From: Ferrimonas gelatinilytica
GTDB lineage: Bacteria > Pseudomonadota > Gammaproteobacteria > Enterobacterales > Shewanellaceae
Assembly: GCF_039544205.1 (NCBI RefSeq)
Contig: NZ_BAABLF010000001.1
Coordinates: forward strand, 182,043-246,042
Direction: 5' to 3'
DNA: 64,000 nt
Below, piece after piece: positions 34,330 through 42,908 of this stretch. A model generated the notes under the pieces. It worked only from the letters and a program-made list of their open reading frames with translations, ran no database searches and was not told the origin of the DNA. Position numbers and translations under genes: made by a program. Positions within the stretch are counted from its first letter, which is position 1, and each line of letters begins with the position of its first letter.

Positions 34330-35997
34330 GTGTCCCCTGCCCGTGCCCTGCTCTGGTCAGTGCTCTCCCTGCCCGTCGTGGCCCAGGCATCGGATGCGCC
34401 TGCCGAAGAGCCTGCCAACGAGCACCATCACGAGCAAGACGATGCCAAGATCCTGGCCCAGCTGCAGGCACAGTGTGAAGCCGCTCCCGAGTACCGGTAT
34501 ATCCGGCATAATGTGTTCCAGCCGGACGAGCCCGGCTTCACCTGGGCGCACAAGCTGGCCAACAAGCTGCACTACACCACCCGCGAGGTCACCCTGGAGC
34601 AGGCGGTGGCCGGTTTCACCCCCTGCGAGGATGATCTGGATGATCTCTACGAGCTGGAGCGGCATCTGAGGGGTTTGCGTTACTTGCGAGATGCCCAAGT
34701 TAGCCAGGACAAGGAGAGCGGGCAGGTACTGGTGGAAACCTGGGATACCTGGTCACTGCTGCCCACCTTCAACTTCTCCCGTCAGGGGGGCGAAAATGCC
34801 GCCTCCATCGGGATAAAAGACTCCAACCTGCTGGGCCTGGGGATCGATGCCCAGATCTTCTACTTCTCCGACTACCAGCGTGACGGCTACCAGCTCGCCT
34901 TCTACTCCCCCATCTACATCAACAAGCACATCAATGTGGGCATCCGTCTGGCCAACACCAGCGATGGCAAGCAGGTCGGCTTCCAGCTGGATCGCCCCTT
35001 CGTCGCCCTGGACAGCGCCTTCGGCTATGAACTCAGCCTGTTCCGGGACCAGCGGCAGGAGGAGATCCGCCAGGGGGACCAGGAGGTGAACCGGTTCGAC
35101 CATGATCTTCACTACTTCCATGTGGGCTACGGACGCCGCTGGCTGGAGGGGCGCGACCAGGTTCTGCGCTGGCACGTGGGACTCACCTTCGATGACCACC
35201 AGTTCGATCCCGTCGCCGGCACCACCCGACTTCCTGAGGATCGTCAGCGCGCCTACCCCTGGGTACAGCTGAGCTTTCGACAGGACCGCTTCGAAGAGCT
35301 TCAGAACGTTACCCTCATCAACGCCATCGAGGATGTGAACCTGGGTTGGGACAGTGCGGTGAAACTGGGGTGGGACGGCAGTGGCGACGGGGGCTGGCTG
35401 CTGCAGGCGCACAGCCACTGGGGCGCCCTGTTCGGGGCGAAAAGGAGGAGGTTCAGTGAGCCGATTGACAATGGCAGCACAGGACTTTGGCTGACGCGCT
35501 TCTGGCTGCACGGAGAGGAGGTCCGGGGGGCGGGAGATTATTACCAGCTGCAGTGGCGCAACGAGCTGTTCTACCCCATCTGGGCGCCGCTGAGGGTCTA
35601 CGGCAAATTTGACTGGCGCCATGCCATCAACCCCTTCGTCGACCGCCCCCATACCCTGGGCGGCAGTACAGGCCTCCGGGGCTACCCGCTGCAGTACCAG
35701 CATGGCGACACCATCGCCCTGGCCACGGCGGAGCTGCGTTACTACCCGGGGATCAGCATCCTGCAGTTGTTGGAGCTGGGCAGCGCCATTTTCTACGACA
35801 TCGGTGAAGCACGAGGGGGGGAGGCTTATCCGGATAACCCGGCCGGAACCCAGCAGAGCCTTGGCGCCGGGCTACGCTTCTACGCCTCCCATGCCGGCAG
35901 CCGCAACGTCATCCATGTGGATTTTGTCCGCCCCATCAGCGACGACAAACGGGTCAACAGCTGGGAGTGGCGGCTGGAAGTGAAGAGTCACTTTTAA
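34330..35997 (+). CDS. BamA/TamA-like (surface antigen D15) outer-membrane protein
   Basis: The product is 555 residues. A signal peptide ends near AQASDA. A POTRA-like segment occupies about residues 50-140 (LEQAVAGFTPCEDDLDDLY, LRDAQVSQDKESGQVLVET). The rest is a barrel ending in WRLEVKSHF with the terminal Phe. GGSTGLRGYPLQYQHGD near residue 455 contains the RGY motif of Omp85-family barrels, and DFVRPIS is near the end. It may act in outer-membrane protein or lipid insertion, but the single POTRA and small size fit a variant of unknown function. The start is GTG, with AGGAG five bases ahead. No partner genes adjoin it. Confidence 0.82.
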   Translation: MSPARALLWSVLSLPVVAQASDAPAEEPANEHHHEQDDAKILAQLQAQCEAAPEYRYIRHNVFQPDEPGFTWAHKLANKLHYTTREVTLEQAVAGFTPCEDDLDDLYELERHLRGLRYLRDAQVSQDKESGQVLVETWDTWSLLPTFNFSRQGGENAASIGIKDSNLLGLGIDAQIFYFSDYQRDGYQLAFYSPIYINKHINVGIRLANTSDGKQVGFQLDRPFVALDSAFGYELSLFRDQRQEEIRQGDQEVNRFDHDLHYFHVGYGRRWLEGRDQVLRWHVGLTFDDHQFDPVAGTTRLPEDRQRAYPWVQLSFRQDRFEELQNVTLINAIEDVNLGWDSAVKLGWDGSGDGGWLLQAHSHWGALFGAKRRRFSEPIDNGSTGLWLTRFWLHGEEVRGAGDYYQLQWRNELFYPIWAPLRVYGKFDWRHAINPFVDRPHTLGGSTGLRGYPLQYQHGDTIALATAELRYYPGISILQLLELGSAIFYDIGEARGGEAYPDNPAGTQQSLGAGLRFYASHAGSRNVIHVDFVRPISDDKRVNSWEWRLEVKSHF

Positions 35998-36026
35998 GAG
36001 AGGGTGCTCCGTGCATTCATCCAACC

Positions 36027-36364
36027 CGTAGGTTGTGCCGAGGGCACCGAGGCACAACGGCGACGCCAACCCCAAATTGACCCCGGCATGTTGGGCCTCG
36101 CAAACTCAGCGCCAACCGACGCTCCATGTATTCGCCCAACCTCGTAGGTTGTGCCGAGGGCACCGAGGCACAACGGCGACGCCAATCCCGAACCAATCCC
36201 GAACCAATCCCGCAATGTTGGGCCTCGCAAACTCAGCGCCAACCGACGCTCCATGTATTCGCCCAACCTCGTAGGTTGTGCCGAGGGCACCGAGGCACAA
36301 CGGCGACGCCAATCCCGAACCAATCCCGCAATGTTGGGCCTCGCCAGCTCGGCGCCAACCTACG
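36027..36364. repeat. REP-like family A, three tandem units distant from RAYT
   Basis: Three units begin with CGTAGGTTGTGCCGAGGGCA at 36027, 36143 and 36270, and end with CGCCAACC-GACGC or CAACCTACGC. Spacing is 116 and 127 bases; the middle unit carries an extra CCGAACCAATC repeat. Outer copies of GTGCATTCATCCAACCCGTAG lie at 36011 and 36368, like a direct repeat bordering the block. No transposase gene is inside. Confidence 0.9.
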
Positions 36365-36475
36365 CCCCGTGCATTCATCCAACCCGTAGAGCCGGTCAGC
36401 AAAAGCCATAACCCCCAAGCATCGCTACGCTTGATAAAATCCCATCGAACAATTCATCGTAGGTCCCCTCCACGA

Positions 36476-36512
36476 ACCGTAGGTTGGGCTGAGCGCTGCG
36501 AAGCCCAACGAC
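36476..36512. repeat. Small REP-like hairpin variant
   Basis: CGTAGGTTGGGCTGAGCG and CTGCGAAGCCCAACG form a short inverted repeat that shares the CGTAGGTTG start with REP families A and B but differs inside. The rest of the gap to 36630 shows no gene. Confidence 0.6.
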
Positions 36513-36630
36513 CCATCCCGAAAAGCCGTGCTTCGCCACCCTCAACTCAGCCTATCGCGACACGCTTACCCCACCATGAGATTGATGAACAAAATCACAA
36601 CCGCAGAGGCTTGATAAAAAGGCCTTAAAC

Positions 36631-36667
36631 AAAAAGCCCCCGAAACCATCGGTTTCGGGGGCTTTTT
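36631..36667 (-). terminator. Terminator of the galE end of the polysaccharide locus
   Basis: A perfect 17-base stem (AAAAAGCCCCCGAAACC and its complement) with a three-base loop has A- and T-runs at its ends. It can stop transcripts from either strand. Confidence 0.92.
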
Positions 36668-36681
36668 AGCGGGCGGGCCGA

Positions 36682-37704
36682 TTAATCTTCGGCACCATAG
36701 CCATTGGGGTTTTGAGACTGCCAGCGCCAGGTGTCTGACATCATCTGCTCCAGGCTGCGGGTCGCCTTCCAGTTAAGCATTGACTCTGCCTTCGAGGCAT
36801 CCGCCCAGAATGCGGGGAGATCCCCCTCACGGCGGTCAACAATCCGGTAAGGGATGGTTACCCCAGATGCCGACTCAAAGGCGCGAACCATCGACAAGAC
36901 CGACAGGCCGTTGCCGGTTCCAAGGTTAAACGCCTTAGCACCAGAATGACTATTCAGCCAACGCAGGGCTTTTACATGCCCTTCGGCCAGATCCATGACA
37001 TGCAGATAATCGCGCAGGCAGGTACCATCAGGGGTCTCATAGTCCCCGCCGAATACCGACAAGGACTCGCGTTTTCCAACGGCAACCTGTGCAATGAAGG
37101 GCAACAGGTTATTGGGGATCCCGAGGGGGTCTTCGCCGATTAATCCCGATGGATGGGCTCCGACCGGGTTGAAGTAACGAAGCAGGGCTACCGAAAGCTT
37201 CGGGTCGGCTTTAGCCGCGTCTTTGAGGATCTCCTCGACCATCCACTTCGAGGTGCCGTAGGGATTGACTGTCCCACCGGTTTTCATCGTCTCGACATAA
37301 GGAATGGAGGCATCCGAGCCGTAGACCGTTGCTGAAGAGCTAAACACCAGCTTTTTAACACCGGCGCGGCACATCGCATCCAGCAGCGTTATCGAGCCCG
37401 TCACGTTGTTGTGATAGTACTCGATCGGCTTCATCGTGGACTCACCCACCGCTTTGAGCCCGGCAAAGTGGATCACCGAGTCAATGGCGTGCTCTCGGAA
37501 TACCCCATCGAGGCAATCCGCATCACAGATGTCACCACGGACGAACGTCAGGGTTTTTCCGGTGATCCGCTCGACCCGCCTCAACGCTTCTTCACTGCTG
37601 TTGACCAGGTTGTCCAGCACGACAACCTCTTCGCCCGCTTCCAGCAGCTCCACCACGGTGTGGGAACCGATGTAGCCAGCGCCGCCGGTTACTAAAATCG
37701 CCAT
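36682..37704 (-). CDS. galE: UDP-glucose 4-epimerase
   Basis: GalE interconverts UDP-glucose and UDP-galactose (and in some forms the N-acetyl sugars). The product is 340 residues of the extended SDR family. The NAD-binding motif VTGGAGYIGSHTVVELLEAG is at the N-terminus, SSATVYGSDASIPYVE holds the catalytic Ser, and NPYGTSKWMVEE the Tyr-x3-Lys pair. RYFNPVGAHPSGLIGEDP is typical of GalE. It is the last gene of the minus-strand polysaccharide locus, after galU and ugd, and supplies nucleotide sugar for it. A strong terminator follows. Confidence 0.96.
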   Translation of the reverse strand: MAILVTGGAGYIGSHTVVELLEAGEEVVVLDNLVNSSEEALRRVERITGKTLTFVRGDICDADCLDGVFREHAIDSVIHFAGLKAVGESTMKPIEYYHNNVTGSITLLDAMCRAGVKKLVFSSSATVYGSDASIPYVETMKTGGTVNPYGTSKWMVEEILKDAAKADPKLSVALLRYFNPVGAHPSGLIGEDPLGIPNNLLPFIAQVAVGKRESLSVFGGDYETPDGTCLRDYLHVMDLAEGHVKALRWLNSHSGAKAFNLGTGNGLSVLSMVRAFESASGVTIPYRIVDRREGDLPAFWADASKAESMLNWKATRSLEQMMSDTWRWQSQNPNGYGAED

Positions 37705-37768
37705 AGAGTTTGCCGCTTAACCTATAAGTCCAGTGCTTGATGCCCGGCCAGTCTTAGCCATAGGTTGA

Positions 37769-37790
37769 GTTGAGCTTAGCGAAGCTCAAC
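37769..37790. repeat. Short hairpin between galU and galE
   Basis: GTTGAGCTT and its complement AAGCTCAAC flank a four-base loop. A partial copy, GTTGAGCTCAGAGAAACTCAAC, follows at about 37828-37850. It resembles a REP core but belongs to neither main family here. Confidence 0.6.
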
Positions 37791-37865
37791 TCCCTATTCG
37801 AAGCATGCACTGAAACATGCACTGGAATCGTTGAGCTCAGAGAAACTCAACCTCCTGCCAATACC

Positions 37866-38753
37866 TTAAACCAAGCCCTTGATATGGGACATCAGTGCCT
37901 CACCCACTGCCGGGTGACGCAGGGCGTATTCAACCTGGGCCTTCATGTAACCGAGCTTGTCGCCACAATCATGGGACTTGCCGGTCATGTGGAAAGCCTC
38001 AACGGTTTCCTTCTCCATCAGCATGGCAATGGCATCGGTCAACTGGATCTCGTTGCCGGCACCCTGGGGGGTTTTCTCAAGCAGCGTCCAGATATCAGAC
38101 GGCAGAATGTAACGCCCCACCACCGCCATGTTGGAGGGAGCCTCTTCCAGTGCGGGCTTCTCTACCACCGCCTTCATAGGCACAGATTGACCCGGATTGA
38201 GAGTCTCGCCGTTGCAATCCGCAACGCCATACTTGGATACCTCTTCCATCGGCACCGGCTCAACCATGATCTGGCCCGCGCGGCTCTCTTCAAAGCGGGC
38301 CTTCATCGCCGCCAGGTTTTCCAACTTCTGGTCCGCCGTGTACTCATCCAGGATCACATCGGGCAGCACCACGGCGAAGGGGTTCTCGCCGACCAGAGGA
38401 CGGGCGCACAGCACCGCATGGCCCAGGCCTTTGGCCTCACCCTGACGAACGTGCATGATGGTCACGCCCTTAGGACAGATGGATTGCACCTCTTCCAGCA
38501 ATTGCCGCTTGACCCGCTTCTCCAGTTGGCTTTCCAACTCGTAGGAGGTATCGAAGTGGTTCTCGATGGCGTTTTTGGAAGCGTGGGTGACCAGCACAAT
38601 CTCCTTGAAGCCCGCCGCCACGCACTCGTTAACGATGTACTGGATCAGCGGCTTGTCCACCAGCGGCAGCATCTCTTTCGGAATGGCCTTGGTGGCTGGC
38701 AACATACGGGTGCCCAGCCCCGCAACCGGGATCACGACTTTAGTCAATGACAT
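37866..38753 (-). CDS. galU: UTP--glucose-1-phosphate uridylyltransferase (second copy)
   Basis: The product is 295 residues with the GalU signature PVAGLGTRMLPATKAIPKEM near residues 9-28, DEYTADQKLENLAAM, VVEKPALEEAPSNMAV and AGNEIQLTDAIAML. It makes UDP-glucose for the neighbouring ugd and galE products. I start at the ATG at 38753, which has AAGGGG ahead; eight further residues upstream are possible but lack a site. It is the better match to typical GalU of the polysaccharide type, and its sequence is clearly divergent from the copy at 544. Confidence 0.95.
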   Translation of the reverse strand: MSLTKVVIPVAGLGTRMLPATKAIPKEMLPLVDKPLIQYIVNECVAAGFKEIVLVTHASKNAIENHFDTSYELESQLEKRVKRQLLEEVQSICPKGVTIMHVRQGEAKGLGHAVLCARPLVGENPFAVVLPDVILDEYTADQKLENLAAMKARFEESRAGQIMVEPVPMEEVSKYGVADCNGETLNPGQSVPMKAVVEKPALEEAPSNMAVVGRYILPSDIWTLLEKTPQGAGNEIQLTDAIAMLMEKETVEAFHMTGKSHDCGDKLGYMKAQVEYALRHPAVGEALMSHIKGLV

Positions 38754-38883
38754 TACAATTCCCCTTTTAATAAACAAAGGGCCACAGCACCACGGCCACG
38801 GCCCTTCAAATGTATCTCTAGATGTAACTTACATTGAGCAGGCGCGAAGCCCAACACCCCGCACCCAAACGGGCAACCGTAGA

Positions 38884-39072
38884 TTCCAGGTTCTAGGTTC
38901 TAGGTTCTAGGTTCTAGGTTCTAGGTTCTAGGTTCTAGGTTCTAGGTTCTAGGTTCTAGGTTCTAGGTTCTAGGTTCTAGGTTCTAGGTTCTAGCATGAG
39001 CCTACACCGCCTGTCCCGGGTACCCGGCTTTTTGCTTTTAGAACCTAGGCTCTTCCCTAGCACCTAGTAGCC
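38884..39072. repeat. TTCTAGG heptamer array (14 copies) with conserved flank
   Basis: Fourteen perfect TTCTAGG copies occupy 38891-38988, preceded by a degenerate TTCCAGG. The conserved flank follows: TTCTAGCATGAGCCTACACCG, the CCGGGTACCCGG palindrome at 39016-39027, then TTTTAGAACCTAGG and CTCTTCCCTAGCACCTAG. It occupies most of the galU-ugd gap and ends four bases before the ugd stop codon. Confidence 0.95.
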
Positions 39073-39076
39073 TGCT

Positions 39077-40243
39077 TTAATCAGACCCAAACAGATCCCG
39101 CGTATAAACCTTATCCGCCACATCCCGAATCTCATCAACCATACGGTTAGAGAGGATGACATCGCAATCAGCTTTAAACTGAGACAGGTCCTTATACACC
39201 TTCGAGTGGAAAAACTCGTCTTCTTCCAGCACCGGTTCGTAAACCACAACTTCAATGCCCTTGGCCTTGATCCGCTTCATCACGCCCTGGATAGCTGAGG
39301 CGCGGAAGTTGTCTGACCCGGACTTCATGATCAGTCGGTAAACACCCACTTTTTGAGGGTTACGGCGAATGATGGAATCAGCGATGAAGTCCTTGCGGGT
39401 GGTATTCGCATCGACAATGGCACCAATGATGCTGTTCGGCACATCCTGGTAATTTGCCCGTAACTGCTTGGTGTCTTTGGGCAGGCAGTAACCACCATAA
39501 CCAAAGGAAGGGTTGTTGTAATGGCTACCGATACGCGGGTCCAGGCCAACGCCTTCGATGATCTGTTTGGCATCAAGACCGTGAGCTTCGGCGTAAGTAT
39601 CCAACTCATTGAAGTAAGCAACGCGCATCGCCAGGTAGGTATTGGAGAACAGCTTTACCGCTTCCGCTTCGGTGGCATCGGTAAAGAGCACATCGATGTT
39701 CTCTTTAAGCGCGCCTTCTACCAAGAGGTTAGCAAACACTTTGGCGCGTTCTGAACGCTCACCAACGATGATGCGGGAGGGGTGGAGATTGTCATAGAGC
39801 GCCTTACCTTCCCGCAGGAACTCCGGCGAGAAAATCAGGTTGTCACAACCCAGCTCCGCCTTGATGCGGTCGGTATAACCAACCGGGACCGTAGACTTGA
39901 TCACCATCACAGCATCGGGATTGATGGCAATAACGTCCTTGATAACCGCTTCAACAGATTTGGTATTGAAGTAGTTCGTCTCGGTGTCGTAGTCCGTCGG
40001 CGTGGCGATCACCACGTACTCTGCGCCTCGATACGCTTCTTCTTTATTAAGAGTGGCAGTGAGATCCAGCGACCGGTTCGCCAGAAAATCTTCAATCTCA
40101 GCATCCGCAATCGGCGATTGGCGATTATTAATCATCGCGACTTTCTCTGCGATGATGTCTACCGCGACCACTTCATGGTGCTGCGCCAGCAACACCGCAT
40201 TAGACAGGCCTACATAGCCTGTACCTGCTACAGAAATCTTCAT
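39077..40243 (-). CDS. ugd: UDP-glucose 6-dehydrogenase
   Basis: Ugd oxidises UDP-glucose to UDP-glucuronate with two NAD+. The product is 388 residues, the short form common in gammaproteobacteria. MKISVAGTGYVGLSNAVLLA is the NAD-binding fold, SPEFLREGKALYDN the substrate-binding loop, and NPSFGYGGYCLPKDTKQL contains the catalytic Cys. KSTVPVGYTDRI lies between. It supplies glucuronate for the polysaccharide of this locus. The gene's composition is closer to the AT-rich core than to the flanking housekeeping genes. No clear promoter is visible upstream. Confidence 0.96.
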   Translation of the reverse strand: MKISVAGTGYVGLSNAVLLAQHHEVVAVDIIAEKVAMINNRQSPIADAEIEDFLANRSLDLTATLNKEEAYRGAEYVVIATPTDYDTETNYFNTKSVEAVIKDVIAINPDAVMVIKSTVPVGYTDRIKAELGCDNLIFSPEFLREGKALYDNLHPSRIIVGERSERAKVFANLLVEGALKENIDVLFTDATEAEAVKLFSNTYLAMRVAYFNELDTYAEAHGLDAKQIIEGVGLDPRIGSHYNNPSFGYGGYCLPKDTKQLRANYQDVPNSIIGAIVDANTTRKDFIADSIIRRNPQKVGVYRLIMKSGSDNFRASAIQGVMKRIKAKGIEVVVYEPVLEEDEFFHSKVYKDLSQFKADCDVILSNRMVDEIRDVADKVYTRDLFGSD

Positions 40244-40444
40244 TTTTCCCCAAATATATTTTTCGAGACTTAAAGTCGCAAATGCGTCAACTCTATTTTT
40301 ATTGCAGTTTGGCCATCAAAACTGAACTTGTCAGTTTATAGCATAAGACCCATCTTATAGTGCTCCGGACAAGAAATTTAACTAATAGATGAGGAGGAAA
40401 CCAAAGACTATTCATTGCTCATATTTAAGCAGTGAATATAAAAT

Positions 40445-41152
40445 CTATTTGTTTATGGATAAAAACACTTTATGTAACTTTTTACCAAATAAAGAACTAG
40501 GCTTATAAAAAGGGTTATTAGACATATCAAGAATCGTATCTCTCAACTCCCCTAACGTGATTGGGTATGTGGAAGGGAGACTTAACGTTATCTCAGAATG
40601 CATTTGTTCAATAAAGTAATCAACTAATTCCTCAACGCACATATAGTTTATCGTATATTGCTCGTCATAAACTACCAACTCCCGACCATGAATAGCGTTA
40701 CAAATCCAAGTCGCCAAAATCGAGTTATGATCAGGTTTAGCACCGATACCAAAAAGATGTGGGAGTTTACAAATATGAACGGGAACAGAAACACTACGTC
40801 CGTACTCAAAGATCATATTCTCCGCTTCTAACTTCGTATTTCCATAAGAGCTATTTGTATGACCAGCATGAATGGTAGAGGAAAAAACAACGGGAATCGG
40901 ATGACTCCGAAGCAACCCAAGTAGCTTAGCAGTCAGTTCTACATTAGCAGAGTAGAATTTTTCATAAGATGCTTTTGGATTGACCTCTCCAGCGAAATGG
41001 TAGCAATAGTCAGCGACTTTAACCATTTCGTCCATTTCTTCATAAGAAGTATTTCTAGTTACAGGTAGTACATTAACATCAGATCCTGACAATCTTTCAA
41101 CTAACGCACTACCAAGAAAACCGTTACTACCAGTGATTAGTATGTTCTTCAT
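40445..41152 (-). CDS. SDR-type NAD(P)-dependent nucleotide-sugar reductase/epimerase
   Basis: The product is 235 residues, shorter than a typical 300-370 residue sugar epimerase. ILITGSNGFLGSALVERLSG is the Rossmann motif. FSSTIHAGHTNSSYGNTKLEAEN contains the catalytic Ser and the Tyr-x3-Lys pair (YGNTK). INYMCVEELVDYFIEQM resembles the C-terminal region of WbjC/FnlB-type and RmlD-type reductases. The locus has rfbB, rfbA and rfbC but no rfbD, so this could be the missing 4-keto reductase or make another 6-deoxysugar; that is an inference. Its ATG overlaps the upstream gene by four bases (ATGA). Confidence 0.75.
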   Translation of the reverse strand: MKNILITGSNGFLGSALVERLSGSDVNVLPVTRNTSYEEMDEMVKVADYCYHFAGEVNPKASYEKFYSANVELTAKLLGLLRSHPIPVVFSSTIHAGHTNSSYGNTKLEAENMIFEYGRSVSVPVHICKLPHLFGIGAKPDHNSILATWICNAIHGRELVVYDEQYTINYMCVEELVDYFIEQMHSEITLSLPSTYPITLGELRDTILDMSNNPFYKPSSLFGKKLHKVFLSINK

Positions 41153-42303
41153 GTTAGAATCAACTTAATAAAATCTGACCAAACTTGATCTTTAGGTTGT
41201 TGATACTCGATGCTGGGAATGACATAATCCCAATTATCAATAATCTCAGAAATATCCGTTGCTGTCGAAAACTCAAACACCTTGTTAGGGTAATTTTTAA
41301 GCAGACTACCAAAAGTACCGGAACGAACAAAGATCGGAACATTACTTTCTAAAGCCATAGCAAATCTAGTTGGCAAACTACAGTGACTTCTCGCATTATC
41401 GAGACCGTTATATAGCATTAATACACCATCATGCCTGTCAACAAAATTGAGCAACTCTCCTCGTAGAATGTCTTCAAACCCAAAAGGCTCGAATTTATTC
41501 AGTCGAGTATTTCCTTCTATATCTCTTGAATTCTGAACCCAGACATTAAATCCATCACTAGTTAATCTAACAAGTTCTTTTTCTACATTGTCTATTGTAC
41601 GACTCTTGAAAAATGTATTACCAAGAAAAACAAGGTCAACAGTATCATTATTTATTTTTTTATGACTTGGAATTCTTTTTACAAATGGACAAATAACATC
41701 AGTTGAAACTAGGATTTTTTTTCCTTCAATTAGGCCATTTACTCGTAGATGCTCCTTCATTTCCGATGATGGAACCGCTAAACCATCAAAAGAATTGAAA
41801 TAGCATTTATCAAAAATAGAGTAAATGCTCTTTTGGGCGAAATTGCAGTCAGTTCGGACAGGGTAGGTGTTAACTATTAGAATACTCTTAGCTTTAAGCC
41901 CTAGCTCTAACAAAGAATTATCTATCGCCTTTTTTTCTTGCTTAAGAGTAGTACTCCAAAAGTAAATGATTATATCTGGCCTATTCTCCCTTACATGCTC
42001 TTTTACCCTTGAGTATTGTTCGCAGCTTAGTGACGATATGTTTTCTTTCATAGCCAATATAAAAGAAACCATATGTGAACGATCTAATCCCATCTTAGAC
42101 AAGAACCTTTTCATTTTAGACTCTTGACTGAGGGAAAAGTTTGTTCTAATTACTGTCGTAACATCTTCATTCGTAGACTTATTATTCCTTACTTGCTCTC
42201 TGCTGCTATCTATAAATGATAAGTCATTACTAATTTTAGAAAAAATATCTAAATAGGCATGCGTAAAAAGAGTGTTAGAAGAGCCAACAAAACATATTTT
42301 CAC
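41149..42303 (-). CDS. Putative glycosyltransferase of the O-antigen locus
   Basis: The product is 384 residues. It starts MKICFVGSSNTLFTHAYLD, typical of GT-B enzymes. The C-terminal half holds VDLVFLGNTFFKSRTIDNVE and DGVLMLYNGLDNARSHCSLP, then FAMALESNVPIFVR, which resembles the donor-binding region of family 1/4 transferases, but I cannot assign a family with confidence. Start is GTG at 42303, overlapping the acetyltransferase stop by four bases (GTGA). AT-rich like its neighbours. Confidence 0.6.
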   Translation of the reverse strand: MKICFVGSSNTLFTHAYLDIFSKISNDLSFIDSSREQVRNNKSTNEDVTTVIRTNFSLSQESKMKRFLSKMGLDRSHMVSFILAMKENISSLSCEQYSRVKEHVRENRPDIIIYFWSTTLKQEKKAIDNSLLELGLKAKSILIVNTYPVRTDCNFAQKSIYSIFDKCYFNSFDGLAVPSSEMKEHLRVNGLIEGKKILVSTDVICPFVKRIPSHKKINNDTVDLVFLGNTFFKSRTIDNVEKELVRLTSDGFNVWVQNSRDIEGNTRLNKFEPFGFEDILRGELLNFVDRHDGVLMLYNGLDNARSHCSLPTRFAMALESNVPIFVRSGTFGSLLKNYPNKVFEFSTATDISEIIDNWDYVIPSIEYQQPKDQVWSDFIKLILT

Positions 42304-42908
42304 TGACGAAGTATCCTTTTGGCATCATCAAGGTCTTTCAACCACCAATCAAGGCTACTAATCTCTTGTATTCTTTCTTTAGGAAGACGATATCGTATCA
42401 ACTTCGCGGGAACGCCTACAACGATTCCGAAATCAGGGACATCTTTAGTAACCACAGCCCCGGCACCTACAATTGCGCTATTGCCAACTCTTACCCCACC
42501 TTTTATGCATACATTGGCACCCACCCAACAATCATGCCCGATGACTACCTCAGAAAAGTCTTCCTCTCTCTTACCTTTAAAGAGACTTTCATTATATAAA
42601 TATGGAGACAAAGATGGGCCTTCAGTGGGGTGCTCTCCTAAACCAATTGCACAACTTGGCCCAATAGAGGTGTACCTACCGACTGTACAATTCACCAATA
42701 TTGAATTAGGTGAGACATAAGAGTATGCACCGATTTTACTAGAGATAACCCTGCACCCATCATTAATTAAGTTATTACCAGACAACTTGGAATCTGGCGT
42801 GATAATGGTTCCCTTTCCTATGTTCACTCGGCGAGTAACCAAGCGCAAATACATCTTATACAAAAAAACAACAAAACTCTTAGCAATGTTTTTTAGTAAC
42901 GCTTCCAT
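42300..42908 (-). CDS. Left-handed beta-helix O-acetyltransferase
   Basis: The product is 202 residues. Hexapeptide repeats run from about residue 35 to 165, including VNIGKGTIITPDSKLSGNN, CTVGRYTSIGPSCAIGLGEH and VGANVCIKGGVRVGNSAIVG. IGHDCWVGANV and VTKDVPDFGIVVGVPAKLI are the classic CatB/WbbJ-type endings, with the catalytic His in GLGEHP or GHDCW. It should transfer an acetyl group from acetyl-CoA to a sugar of the surface polysaccharide. GGAGGG precedes the ATG. It overlaps the wzx-like gene by 29 bases. Confidence 0.88.
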   Translation of the reverse strand: MEALLKNIAKSFVVFLYKMYLRLVTRRVNIGKGTIITPDSKLSGNNLINDGCRVISSKIGAYSYVSPNSILVNCTVGRYTSIGPSCAIGLGEHPTEGPSLSPYLYNESLFKGKREEDFSEVVIGHDCWVGANVCIKGGVRVGNSAIVGAGAVVTKDVPDFGIVVGVPAKLIRYRLPKERIQEISSLDWWLKDLDDAKRILRQ

